NCBI GenBank assembly: GCA_002791595.1
Contig: PFXJ01000033.1
Coordinates: 1 to 32,269 of the forward strand
Length of the DNA stretch: 32,269 bases
From: a candidate division Zixibacteria bacterium CG_4_9_14_3_um_filter_46_8
GTDB lineage: Bacteria > Zixibacteria > MSB-5A5 > UM-FILTER-46-8
Reading direction: 5' to 3'
Shown here in pieces: positions 16,626 to 24,789 of the stretch. The notes beneath the pieces are model-generated. The model was not told where the DNA came from. It saw only the letters and a list, made by a program, of their open reading frames with translations, and made no database searches. Position numbers and translations under genes: made by a program. Positions within the stretch are counted from its first letter, which is position 1; the number at the start of each line of letters is the position of its first letter.

Positions 16626-17393
16626 TCAGCTAATATCGCGCGGTTTCGGTCCATCGTACTCCCAGTTAGTATTGCCCAACTGCCTCATCGGTTTTTCCCG
16701 GGTAAGCTCTTCAAATATATGCGCTACCAATCCCGGGACTCTTGAGATTATGAAAAAACCTTTCCCCAAACGCCAGTCAAATCCCATATCTGAGATTACG
16801 GCGGCAATTGCGCCATCAACATTGATCGGCAGGCTCTTACGCTTAACCTCTGCAAGATACTCTTGTATGGACACCGCTAATTCAATGTGGCGGCCTGAAA
16901 AGTTTAATTGCTTAGCTATCTGGAAGAGCCTTATAGTGCGGGGATCAACATCGTGAAGGCGATGGCCGTATCCGGGGAGGCGTTTGTTCTTGGAAGCAAA
17001 TTCCTCTACCAGATGAGCGGCTAATTTGCCGACTTCACCCTCTTTTTGGGCCCATTCCTGCAAAATTTTTGCGCATTGCTCTATGGCACCGCCATGAGTG
17101 TCACCGATCACAAGCACTCCACCGGCAACGGCGGCATTCAGGGGATTCCCGCCCGAGGCGACCGTCCTTGCCCCCAAGACTGATGGAGGAGTAACACCGT
17201 GGTCGATGGAGCTGGTAAGGATGGCATCAAACATTTTTGCTTCAGCCGCGGTAGGAAGTTCGCCTTTCAGCAACAAGAATATCGCTTCAGCGAATGATTT
17301 GTTTCCCATCAATTCAGTAACATCGTAACCACGAACTCGGATTTCGCCCTTTCTTATATTTGAAATTGATGAATGCCACTTATCATCAGGCAT
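16626..17393 (-). CDS. short citrate synthase-family protein, probably citryl-CoA lyase-like
   Basis: A 255-residue member of the citrate synthase superfamily, much shorter than true citrate synthase (about 370-430). Catalytic elements can be aligned: His65 in DHGVTPPS, His144 in GYGHRLHDVDPR, Asp193 in NVDGAIAAV and the CoA/citrate-binding Arg218 in SRVPGLVAH. The N-terminal large part of citrate synthase is missing. Stand-alone proteins of this size include citryl-CoA lyase of the Hydrogenobacter reductive TCA cycle, which splits citryl-CoA to acetyl-CoA and oxaloacetate. Related short proteins occur in many bacteria with unknown roles. No citryl-CoA synthetase gene is in view. The ATG has a GGAG ribosome site, and a strong promoter lies upstream. 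Confidence 0.8.
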   Translation of the reverse strand: MPDDKWHSSISNIRKGEIRVRGYDVTELMGNKSFAEAIFLLLKGELPTAAEAKMFDAILTSSIDHGVTPPSVLGARTVASGGNPLNAAVAGGVLVIGDTHGGAIEQCAKILQEWAQKEGEVGKLAAHLVEEFASKNKRLPGYGHRLHDVDPRTIRLFQIAKQLNFSGRHIELAVSIQEYLAEVKRKSLPINVDGAIAAVISDMGFDWRLGKGFFIISRVPGLVAHIFEELTREKPMRQLGNTNWEYDGPKPRDIS

Positions 17394-17424
17394 ATTTTTC
17401 TCCAGCAGAAATCATATCTGGTCA

Positions 17425-17453
17425 ATTTTAGCAGAACGCTTCTCGAAAGTCAA
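17425..17453 (-). promoter_or_regulatory. sigma70-like promoter of the citryl-CoA-lyase-like gene
   Basis: Minus strand TTGACT, 17-nt spacer, TAAAAT, about 31 nt upstream of the ATG, with a GGAG ribosome site in between. Good match to consensus. Confidence 0.7.
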
Positions 17454-17501
17454 TATAATTGGAATAGCCAAGGCAATTCCAGCTTCCTACCAATATCGAA
17501 T

Positions 17502-17530
17502 TTGACTTTTCAGAGAAAACGATGTAAAGT
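17502..17530 (+). promoter_or_regulatory. sigma70-like promoter of the MEMO-AMMECR1 gene
   Basis: TTGACT, 17-nt spacer, TAAAGT. The -10 box ends only 6 nt before the ATG at 17537, so the transcript would be leaderless or nearly so. No ribosome site is seen, which agrees. Confidence 0.55.
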
Positions 17531-17536
17531 AAAGAT

Positions 17537-19009
17537 ATGAGATGGAAAATATTCCTGACCTTTATGGTCTGCTTCTCCCCTATTGTCTGCTCTGCCCAAA
17601 TTCGGGAGCCTGCGGTAGCAGGCCAGTTCTATCCTTCAAAACCGGCGGAGCTTCGCTCGACTATCGAGGAGTATCTAAACAATGTCCCGTCCGGCCAAGG
17701 GGTCAAAGGTGAATTAGTAGCGTTAATCGCTCCACACGCCGGATATATCTATTCCGGGCAGACGGCCGCCTATTCGTACAAGCTGTTATTGGGCAGAAAA
17801 TTCGATGCGATTATTTTAATTAGCATCAGCCATTTTTATCCATTTGAGGGAATCTCGATTTGGGAAAGCGGCGAATGGAGGACACCATTGGGGCTGGTCA
17901 CAATCGATGGGAATATTGCGAAAGCACTGGCCGATTATTCGCCCTTGATAAGATTTGAAAAAAGGGCACATCTCCGTGAACATAGCCTGGAAGTGCAAAT
18001 TCCTTTTATCCAGGTTGTCCAGCCTTCCGTTCCGATTGTGCCGATAGTTATAGGCGGGGCCGATTCGGGAATTTTGCATACTCTGGCGAGCGCTCTTGCA
18101 AAGGCCACAAAAAATAAGAAAATCCTGATTATAGCCAGTACCGATTTGGCACACTATGTAAGCCGTGATAAGGCCGATAAGATGGATCGAATCGGAATAG
18201 AATACCTTAAGAAATTTCAATACAAAGAATTCTTGAGTAGTCTAAATTCAGGTGAAACACAATTTTGCGGCGGAAGGGCAGTGGCGGCTGTTATAGAAGC
18301 CGCATCGTTGCTCGGAGCAGATAATTTTCAGCAACTGAAGCATAATGATTCTGGCTACGCTACCGGTGATTCATCATCAGTAGTCAGTTACCTTGCCGCC
18401 GCCATCACGAAAACCGGGACCGAATCAAGTGAGGATAATGCTATGGAAAAAAGAAAACATGCATTTGTGCTTAATGATCAGCAAGAGAAGGTTTTGTTGA
18501 AGATAGCAAGGGAAGCCATCAAGAACGCCGTCGAAAATAAAACCACATCAATCTCGCCAAGCATGACCGATCCCCTTTTGGCCGCCAAATGCGGCGCATT
18601 TGTTACCATAACGGAGGATGACCAGCTTCGCGGATGCATCGGATATACCGAAGCTTATAAACCATTGTATCAAACGGTGCATGAATGCGCCATTTCGGCG
18701 GCATTGCACGATTATAGGTTCACGCCCCTGCAGGCAAACGAGCTAAGTAAAATCCATCTTGAAATTTCAGTCCTGACTCCTCTGGAGGTTGTTGATAATA
18801 TCGAAGAAATCGAGGTCGGACGCGACGGACTAATGATCAGCAAAGGCCGGAACCGCGGACTTCTGCTTCCTCAGGTCGCCACTGAATATGGATGGGACAG
18901 AGTCACCTTTCTGGAGCAGACCTGCCGAAAAGCTGGGCTTCCCTCGAACTCCTATAAAGATTCTGAAGCGATTATTTACTCTTTTCAAGCATTGGCATTC
19001 GGTGAATAG
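17537..19009 (+). CDS. MEMO-AMMECR1 fusion (AmmeMemoRadiSam system proteins B and A)
   Basis: A 490-residue two-domain protein. Residues 1-20 look like a signal sequence (IFLTFMVCFSPIVCSA). Residues 24-290 are a MEMO domain related to extradiol dioxygenases, with likely metal ligands His67 (PHAGYIYSGQ), His99 (ISHFYPF) and the His of STDLAHY. Residues 303-490 are an AMMECR1 domain with its invariant LRGCIG motif and GWDRVTFLEQTCRKAGLP. The two usually occur with a radical-SAM enzyme, as three proteins or fusions, in a system of unknown function; no radical-SAM gene is in this window. An internal GTGAGG followed by ATG at 18443 could start a separate AMMECR1 product. A terminator follows. Confidence 0.9.
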   Translation: MRWKIFLTFMVCFSPIVCSAQIREPAVAGQFYPSKPAELRSTIEEYLNNVPSGQGVKGELVALIAPHAGYIYSGQTAAYSYKLLLGRKFDAIILISISHFYPFEGISIWESGEWRTPLGLVTIDGNIAKALADYSPLIRFEKRAHLREHSLEVQIPFIQVVQPSVPIVPIVIGGADSGILHTLASALAKATKNKKILIIASTDLAHYVSRDKADKMDRIGIEYLKKFQYKEFLSSLNSGETQFCGGRAVAAVIEAASLLGADNFQQLKHNDSGYATGDSSSVVSYLAAAITKTGTESSEDNAMEKRKHAFVLNDQQEKVLLKIAREAIKNAVENKTTSISPSMTDPLLAAKCGAFVTITEDDQLRGCIGYTEAYKPLYQTVHECAISAALHDYRFTPLQANELSKIHLEISVLTPLEVVDNIEEIEVGRDGLMISKGRNRGLLLPQVATEYGWDRVTFLEQTCRKAGLPSNSYKDSEAIIYSFQALAFGE

Positions 19010-19030
19010 TCCTTTGATGGCAGATTCTAT

Positions 19031-19053
19031 GATGCCCGATTCTGGCATCTTTT
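19031..19053 (+). terminator. intrinsic terminator of the MEMO-AMMECR1 gene
   Basis: GATGCC, loop CGATTCT, GGCATC, then TTTT. It stands 22 nt after the stop codon. Confidence 0.7.
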
Positions 19054-19080
19054 CGGCATCATAATTGACTTATGGGACGA

Positions 19081-19112
19081 AATAAAAAAGCCGGGGAGGT
19101 TGTGTCCCGGCT
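19081..19112 (-). terminator. intrinsic terminator of the sorting-tail protein gene
   Basis: Minus strand AGCCGGG, loop, CCCGGCT, then TTTTTATT. It faces the plus-strand terminator at 19031, so the two convergent genes are insulated from each other. Confidence 0.85.
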
Positions 19113-19139
19113 CGAGTTAAGTGATGAGAAAGAGAAAAA

Positions 19140-19988
19140 TTATTTGACCAAAGTCGTCTTCTTGACAATAGTCTCTTCAGAAGTGCTGAACTTCAAGAAA
19201 TAAATTCCAGAGGGATAGTCAGCGGCATTCCAATTCAATTCATAATTACCGGCAGGCAGTTCCTTGTTCAAGAGGGTCCCGGCCATTTCGCCCATTAAAT
19301 TCACTACATCAACTTTTATGGCCGTGCGACCATTCAAATTAAATGTAATCTTCGTAGCGGCGTTAAATGGATTGGGATAGATATCTCCGACTGATAGGGC
19401 TGTCGGCATTATGCCAATTTCAGGATCCCCGCTATTGCGCTGGCACTCAGAAACAATCGTATTCACGGGCAGAATGGTATTCGCATTAATGAAGACTTCA
19501 GGCGGACAATCGCCATCATCCATCAGCGGGCCTTCAGCACCGGTATTTTTCGAGAACTCAATAGTATCCGCATCTGTGACATTCGGGTAACATCCAACGT
19601 TACAGATGAAAATATATGCGCCAGGATCAACACAGTAAGGAACAAAGAGACATATATCTTCATAGGATTTTGTCTCGTATGGACCAGCTTCGATCTCGGT
19701 GAGCAGCAATGGTACCCAGTGCTTATTCTGTTCGGCGCTATAGACATCGCCCCAGATAAAACCGTGGACCGAATGGCCGGTGCTATTGGTCACAATGGCA
19801 TCAAAGCAGAAATTTCCACCGCCTGGGGGAATCACCAATGACGAATCATGGGGCACCAATATGACCGTCCCAGATAACCCATTGGGGGGAGCCGTAGTAA
19901 GCCTCACGGGGCTATAATCTTGAGAATAAGCTATAGGAACCGCGAGTAATAGCAAAACTAATGCAAGAGCAACTTTTTTCACATACAC
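19140..19988 (-). CDS. exported protein with type IX-like C-terminal sorting domain
   Basis: A 282-residue protein. It has a signal peptide (VKKVALALVLLLLAVPIAYS, cleavage probably after AYS), then about 170 residues of beta-type sequence with several Cys (FCFDAIVTN, YEDICLFVPYCVDPG, FICNVGCYPN) that I cannot place in a family. From about residue 200 comes a Por-secretion-type tail: GDIYPNPFNAATKITFNL, DVVNLMGEMAG and SGIYFLKFSTSEETIVKKTTLVK. That tail usually directs outer-membrane export and attachment. AAGGAG lies 3 nt before the ATG and 9 nt before an in-frame GTG two codons later, so the GTG may be the true start. Confidence 0.8.
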   Translation of the reverse strand: MYVKKVALALVLLLLAVPIAYSQDYSPVRLTTAPPNGLSGTVILVPHDSSLVIPPGGGNFCFDAIVTNSTGHSVHGFIWGDVYSAEQNKHWVPLLLTEIEAGPYETKSYEDICLFVPYCVDPGAYIFICNVGCYPNVTDADTIEFSKNTGAEGPLMDDGDCPPEVFINANTILPVNTIVSECQRNSGDPEIGIMPTALSVGDIYPNPFNAATKITFNLNGRTAIKVDVVNLMGEMAGTLLNKELPAGNYELNWNAADYPSGIYFLKFSTSEETIVKKTTLVK

Positions 19989-20398
19989 TCCTTCATCTTA
20001 AATATTTGAATTTTAAATTTTAAGCAGAATCTACTACCTGACGGGATTTAACCACCTTCAGAGAAAATGGTTCCCGCACATACCAAAAAATAAATAACTA
20101 TACCACTAACTACTACTACCCAATACGCCCATTCTAAGCAGAAACGAGCATCAATAATAATTTGGGTAAAATTTAAAGTACTACCAAGTCCTGCTTATAG
20201 CAAAAATCATACCAATTATGATTCAGTCGATTTACCATAATCGCTGGTATAATTCAACTTCTATGTAACTCTTTTCAATAATGCAACTTATATCTGCTTG
20301 AGTGATTGCCTTAAATTAAAATCACAATTTCAAATTTAACCCCTGCATGCATCATATTGCATATTATGTGCACAACAAATGAACGGTATCATCAAAGG
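19989..20398. other. AT-rich intergenic region, no gene seen
   Basis: This 410-nt region lies between two minus-strand genes. It should hold the promoter of the sorting-tail protein gene and the end of the membrane-protein transcript, but neither a clear promoter nor a good terminator was found. An imperfect inverted repeat (ATACCA...TGGTAT, 20209-20250) could be an operator or hairpin. Confidence 0.5.
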
Positions 20399-22240
20399 TC
20401 ATTGGGCGGGCGGATTGACTATTTCCTCATCAACTTCCTTAATGATCTCTGACGCTAAACCATTCAAGGAGTTTTTCCTAATTCCATTTATGTCAGGAGC
20501 ATTATTATCGTCAACCACGGCTAATGCTTCAGCCATCTCCTCTTCAGTAAGTCCCGCAACTTGAATTTCCTGTGATTCGATGTTCGAGGCTTCATTTGAT
20601 ACCTCAGAATTCTCATTCTCCTTCTGTAAGTTATCTACCGGGCTCTGGTTTGCCTGGAGCTCGTCCTGGGGGATCAGGTCAGCCGGCATTTCCAAAAACT
20701 CTGCTCCGGGTTTAAATGCTGTTTCTGTTGAAATATTCTCTGTAGAATCATCAATGGAATCCGATGTTCTTTCGATTGATGGTGGTTGCCGAGATATCAG
20801 ATTGGGATCAATCGTGTCATAGCGTGGAATTGAGGGTTCAATCACTTCTGATTGAGGTTCGGGATGTCCCTTCCTCTGGGTTATCTCGCATTTGTCGAAA
20901 TCCCCTATTTGTTCTTTCAAGTTTTTTAAGGACTCAGCAATCTCATCGGCTCCGTCCACCTGTAAGAGAAGCTGTGATACTTTACCTACATTTCCGATTA
21001 TTCCCTGAAGCTCATTACGAGTCTGCTCCGCATTAAGAAGACTTACCTGCATCCGCTCGAAGCTGTCAACCATTATTTGCTGTATTTCCTGGCATCGCTG
21101 AAGAGTGTGCGACACAAGCCTTCGGATTTCATATTCGCCAACTTTAGCGATCTTGATAGCCATATCCTGAGCTTCGGCAACTGATGACGATGATTCCTTG
21201 CAGGCCGCTTGGAGCAACCCGGATACTTTCCGGGCATCGTCAAAGACACCATTTAATCCTGAACAGGAATCTCCATCGGGAATATCCACCATGGAAATCG
21301 CCGCGGCCTTTCCGAGGAGGTTTTTTGCCGGAGATGCTGAATTCGATTGTTGCCCGAAACGGTAATTTGTGCTCCCCGGTGATTCGAGATCTCGCATAAT
21401 GGCGTTATGCCGCTGGATGGCGCCTTGCTTAAGACTTGCGGAGCGATTGGCACTATCGGTTTGCGGCTGGCTTTCTGATATTCCCTCTTTTCCGAGAGAT
21501 TGGTGAGGCCCTTGACTGAAATTTTTCAAAATCTCTTCCCCCATTAAGTCGGTAGAGGATTTTACACCCGGCTTGGACTCGTGTGGCGCTCTCTTGACGC
21601 TTTTGCGCAGATAGAGAATGACGGCAACAATTATAAGGGTAATGATTATGGCCAATTTAATGAAGGCAACAATCTCAATGGTTTTTCTTTCCTCCTCCAA
21701 ATTTTGGAGGTGGGCCTGAAAGGATAATTCGGCGCTTTCCCTGATTTGTCTGAATGTATCCGTGATAACGCCGATATCTTGTTGCAGTTCATTTTTTGAG
21801 ATTTGCCCTGCCCCTTCTGACTGGAATCTGAAACTGAGTTCCTGGATTCGCGAGTGATTTGTGATGAATAGGGCGACTGCCTCTTTGGTTTTTTCAAGAT
21901 AACTGCGTTGCTCCTTTTCCAGTTGCTCCTCGAGTTTATATATGGTGTCCAGCAGTTCATTTTGACTGCGGGTAATCTGAACCGAATACGCTTCCTTTTC
22001 CTGGGTGGTTGAAGCCATGATATGCTTATTCACAATTCCTTGTATCGATTCAGGCAAATTTACAAGACGAGAAAGATGATTGTCTATCTTGGACTTTCTT
22101 TCAAGTAATGTTATTTTCCCCTTCTCTGTTTGCCCGAGACCATTATAGACCGAATATGCCATTTGGAGCGTTAATGCGCCGGCCACAACTATCAAGACAG
22201 ATATTATTCGCATTTTTGAGTTTTGGGCACTAAACCTCAT
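20399..22240 (-). CDS. chemoreceptor-like membrane protein without signalling tip
   Basis: A 613-residue protein. The first membrane helix is at about residues 11-31 (IISVLIVVAGALTLQMAYSVY). A helical outer domain of about 160 residues resembles four-helix-bundle sensor domains (LVNLPESIQGIVNKHIM...). A second helix follows at about 192-212 (FIKLAIIITLIIVAVILYL). The cytoplasmic part has a coiled coil at about 340-450 (RLVSHTLQRCQEIQQIMVDSF...) flanked by Ser/Gln/Glu-rich, probably disordered stretches. I see neither a HAMP domain nor the conserved chemoreceptor hairpin, so it is not a normal methyl-accepting protein. It may be a sensor or scaffold with an unknown partner. The ATG has a strong AGGAGG ribosome site. 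It appears to be transcribed alone. Confidence 0.75.
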   Translation of the reverse strand: MRFSAQNSKMRIISVLIVVAGALTLQMAYSVYNGLGQTEKGKITLLERKSKIDNHLSRLVNLPESIQGIVNKHIMASTTQEKEAYSVQITRSQNELLDTIYKLEEQLEKEQRSYLEKTKEAVALFITNHSRIQELSFRFQSEGAGQISKNELQQDIGVITDTFRQIRESAELSFQAHLQNLEEERKTIEIVAFIKLAIIITLIIVAVILYLRKSVKRAPHESKPGVKSSTDLMGEEILKNFSQGPHQSLGKEGISESQPQTDSANRSASLKQGAIQRHNAIMRDLESPGSTNYRFGQQSNSASPAKNLLGKAAAISMVDIPDGDSCSGLNGVFDDARKVSGLLQAACKESSSSVAEAQDMAIKIAKVGEYEIRRLVSHTLQRCQEIQQIMVDSFERMQVSLLNAEQTRNELQGIIGNVGKVSQLLLQVDGADEIAESLKNLKEQIGDFDKCEITQRKGHPEPQSEVIEPSIPRYDTIDPNLISRQPPSIERTSDSIDDSTENISTETAFKPGAEFLEMPADLIPQDELQANQSPVDNLQKENENSEVSNEASNIESQEIQVAGLTEEEMAEALAVVDDNNAPDINGIRKNSLNGLASEIIKEVDEEIVNPPAQ

Positions 22241-22401
22241 TGAGAGCCTCCTGTGCTAACCACCGACTGATTCCAGTCATATTTTAATACTGCCCCATTT
22301 ATCTTAATCGGCAATTGGGCGCTTGAAATTGAGAGTTGCGAATATGAATTATGATTTCCGTTGACAGGGAACGATGAGGGAATATTGATAAAATAATTTA
22401 C

Positions 22402-22430
22402 TTGCAAACTCTCGGTGGCAAAACTATAAT
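22402..22430 (+). promoter_or_regulatory. sigma70 promoter of the first tRNA-Ala
   Basis: TTGCAA, 17-nt spacer, perfect TATAAT; expected start about 7 nt later, roughly 15 nt before the tRNA. Strongest-looking promoter in the window. Confidence 0.8.
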
Positions 22431-22451
22431 GCTTTGTTATGTTAAAATAAT

Positions 22452-22524
22452 GGGGTTGTAGCTCAGTTGGGAGAGCGCCTGAATCGCACTCAGGAGGTCG
22501 GGAGTTCGAATCTCCTCAATTCCA
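22452..22524 (+). tRNA. tRNA-Ala (anticodon CGC), copy 1
   Basis: 73 nt with a complete cloverleaf: acceptor GGGGTTG/CAATTCC plus A73, D-stem GCTC/GAGC, anticodon stem CCTGA/TCAGG with loop ATCGCAC (anticodon CGC, reads GCG), and T-arm GGGAG-TTCGAAT-CTCCT. The G3:U70 pair, the alanine identity element, is present. The CCA end is not encoded. It differs from copy 2 only at position 69 (U here, giving G4:U69). Confidence 0.93.
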
Positions 22525-22529
22525 TTTGA

Positions 22530-22660
22530 GCCGGTCGCCTGTAAACTCGGAAATGTAGTTTATGGAAGCCGTGGACCGGGGGCTTCCTGCTTATCCTTTG
22601 GGGACCATTTGGGCAACCTCGTGGTTGCCCAAAGAGGGCGGGTGCAGGACCTATTCTCTC
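22530..22660 (+). ncRNA. unassigned structured RNA candidate
   Basis: Between tRNA-Ala copy 1 and the phosphatase-family gene is a GC-rich 130-nt stretch that folds well by eye. CCGGTC (22531) pairs with GACCGG (22574) around an inner hairpin TAAACT/AGTTTA. CCTGC (22586) pairs with GCAGG (22644) around a perfect 11-bp hairpin, TTTGGGCAACC-TCGT-GGTTGCCCAAA (22608-22633). It has no coding character and would be co-transcribed with the tRNA. It may be a regulatory RNA, a 5' leader of the next gene, or a decayed second SRP RNA: it shares CCTGTAA and CAGGACC with the SRP RNA that follows tRNA copy 2. I cannot assign a family. Confidence 0.4.
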
Positions 22661-22721
22661 CCAAATGGGATGCCGAAGAAACGAGAAAACATACAGTCTT
22701 GTAGTTAGGATGAAGGTGAAA

Positions 22722-24596
22722 ATGATAACAAATCTAAGAAAGCAATTATCAAGCGGCCTCGCATACTGGGCTTTTGTGGGATTGATGTCTTCATGGTGGC
22801 TGATTTTCTATGCCTCACTTAATAGATACGTTATTGACTATGTTATTCTCAGTATTTATTTGACCTTAATTTTCATTGCGTTGGGATTAATAGTGGGGCT
22901 GGCCGTTGCCACGCTGCTGTTCCTGATTAGTTTGTTCAAAAGCAATGTCCTCGGCCGTTTCAAATACCTGGGTTTGATTATTTCCGGCCTCGCTTTTTCA
23001 TTCCTTATGTCTCTTGTCCTGCTTAGCAATTTGCAAATTGTCAATATCGTTTCGGGGCTGGCACTGCTCATACACCTGGTTTCTCTTACATTGGGTTTCT
23101 TGTTGGCGTATTTGTGCCGAAGGCTAATAGCTTTTATTAAACTACCTGCCAAGACAAAAAGTGTGCTGATTTCGGTAATTTTCTTAACGCTACTTTTGGC
23201 AGTCCCAGCTATTTTCGGGCCATCGACAAAAAGAGATATAATCGACATAGGCAAAGTCGAAACTAACCCCACCGGCTTGAAAGTAGCAATGATCGGCGTA
23301 GATGCGGCATGCTGGAATGTTATTGACCCTCTGATAAAAGAAGGCAAACTGCAGACCTACAAAATGCTTGTGGATGAGGGAGCATCCGGTGTCTTAATGT
23401 CCCGACGCAGCAAATTTTTGCCTATGCGATCAAAGGACGGAATGGGGATATTGTCTCCCAGTATTTGGGAGTCTATTGCGACCGGGCTTAGCGAATGCGA
23501 GCATGGCATTTTTGACTTCCATTCGTATCGTTTTCCTGGAATGAATCATGGAGTCCCGCTCCTGAGACAATCTACATTCGGTGAATTAGATTTAACAATT
23601 TCGGTCGATCGGCGCAGGAGACGGATTTGGGAGATACTGGATAACAAGGGACTAAATTGTCTGATAGTAGGATGGTTGACATCATGGCCGACCACCCCGC
23701 TCCAAAATGGAGTTTTGGTTTCTAATAGGTTTCATTATGGAACCAAGAATAGTATTTGGCCTTTATCATTGGACACCCTACCAGCGTATGAACCTTTACC
23801 TTTATCCTTGTTTGGCAAGCGATTCACGTGCCTTTCGTCAATTGATACCACCAAGTCGCCGGAGTACTTGGCGACGCATGATCCCTTTGTCGCGCGTCAC
23901 CTTGAGATTTTGAGTACGATTTTAGATTTCTATAGTAGAGACCGCTATTATTCCCAGTTAGGGTATGGTCTATATAAAGAACTGAATTCAGAATTTTTCT
24001 CACTATATGTTGAAGGAATCGACATTGTCGAGCATATGGCTTGGAAATATTATGAACCCCAGTATTTCCATGCTGGCAATCCAGTGGCTATTGAAAAGCT
24101 CGGATGTATAATACCTGAATACTATCAATTCACCGATGAAATAATCGAAGATCTCTTCCATGGAATTGATTCCAATACCATTTTGATGGTGCTATCAGAC
24201 CATGGTCAGGGACCGAAAACGAGAATCTTGCCATATGTAGGAGTTCTTGATAAATATGTCCGGAACAGGCCCGAAGAAAGCGAGATTTCCGGCTACCATC
24301 AAATTGAGGGGATGATAGCGTTCTATGGCCCACATATTAAGAAAGGTTATCGAATCCATAATGCTTCAGTTATGGATATCGCGCCAACACTTTTATATAT
24401 ATACGGTTTTCCAATTGCTAGGGATATGCTGGGAAGGCCTCTTCTGGAGGTTTTCGAAGATGAATTCGTTCAAGAACATCCAGTCTCATTTATAGATACC
24501 TATGGCTGTTCAGATATTACTTCCATAGTCTCCAGCGAAAGCAAGATAGACGATCAAATAAAGAAGCAGTTGAAGACATTAGGATATATCGAATAG
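22722..24596 (+). CDS. membrane-anchored alkaline phosphatase-superfamily (phosphodiesterase-like) protein
   Basis: The N-terminal third holds about six membrane helices (YWAFVGLMSSWWLIFYA to SVLISVIFLTLLLAVPAIF). A catalytic domain follows. Numbered from the track's M1, metal and active-site elements include Asp in MIGVDAACWN (about 212), the nucleophile region SPSIWESIATG, CEHGIFDFH, EGIDIVEHMAWKYY, SDHGQGP and the His of GYHQIEG. Proteins of this type cleave or transfer phospho-groups, often phosphoglycerol or phosphoethanolamine on surface glycans; the substrate here is unknown. The track begins at 22665, but that ATG has no ribosome site. The ATG at 22722 has AAGGTG 3-8 nt upstream and is preferred (22710 is also possible). 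The gene sits between two nearly identical tRNA-Ala copies. Confidence 0.85.
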   Translation: MITNLRKQLSSGLAYWAFVGLMSSWWLIFYASLNRYVIDYVILSIYLTLIFIALGLIVGLAVATLLFLISLFKSNVLGRFKYLGLIISGLAFSFLMSLVLLSNLQIVNIVSGLALLIHLVSLTLGFLLAYLCRRLIAFIKLPAKTKSVLISVIFLTLLLAVPAIFGPSTKRDIIDIGKVETNPTGLKVAMIGVDAACWNVIDPLIKEGKLQTYKMLVDEGASGVLMSRRSKFLPMRSKDGMGILSPSIWESIATGLSECEHGIFDFHSYRFPGMNHGVPLLRQSTFGELDLTISVDRRRRRIWEILDNKGLNCLIVGWLTSWPTTPLQNGVLVSNRFHYGTKNSIWPLSLDTLPAYEPLPLSLFGKRFTCLSSIDTTKSPEYLATHDPFVARHLEILSTILDFYSRDRYYSQLGYGLYKELNSEFFSLYVEGIDIVEHMAWKYYEPQYFHAGNPVAIEKLGCIIPEYYQFTDEIIEDLFHGIDSNTILMVLSDHGQGPKTRILPYVGVLDKYVRNRPEESEISGYHQIEGMIAFYGPHIKKGYRIHNASVMDIAPTLLYIYGFPIARDMLGRPLLEVFEDEFVQEHPVSFIDTYGCSDITSIVSSESKIDDQIKKQLKTLGYIE

Positions 24597-24667
24597 GATT
24601 GATATTCATCTGGTGATCTTCCTGCGTTGATAGACTTATTGTATTCGGATTCTTCTTGAAATTTGCC

Positions 24668-24696
24668 TTGCCGTTGCCTAATGTCTTATATATATT
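24668..24696 (+). promoter_or_regulatory. sigma70-like promoter of tRNA-Ala copy 2 / SRP RNA
   Basis: TTGCCG, 17-nt spacer, TATATT, about 20 nt before the tRNA. It probably drives a tRNA-SRP RNA precursor. Confidence 0.65.
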
Positions 24697-24716
24697 GGCT
24701 TCCTAAGAGGACCAAT

Positions 24717-24789
24717 GGGGTTGTAGCTCAGTTGGGAGAGCGCCTGAATCGCACTCAGGAGGTCGGGAGTTCGAATCTCCTCAACTCCA
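24717..24789 (+). tRNA. tRNA-Ala (anticodon CGC), copy 2
   Basis: 73 nt, same cloverleaf as the copy at 22452, with anticodon CGC and G3:U70. The acceptor 3' strand reads CAACTCC, so G4 pairs with C69 as a normal Watson-Crick pair; this copy is the better folded one. SRP RNA starts about 40 nt downstream. Confidence 0.94.

Noticed and set aside
20209-20250. Imperfect inverted repeat ATACCA...TGGTAT upstream of the sorting-tail protein gene.
   Set aside because: Inner arms pair poorly and the region is AT-rich; not enough to call an operator.
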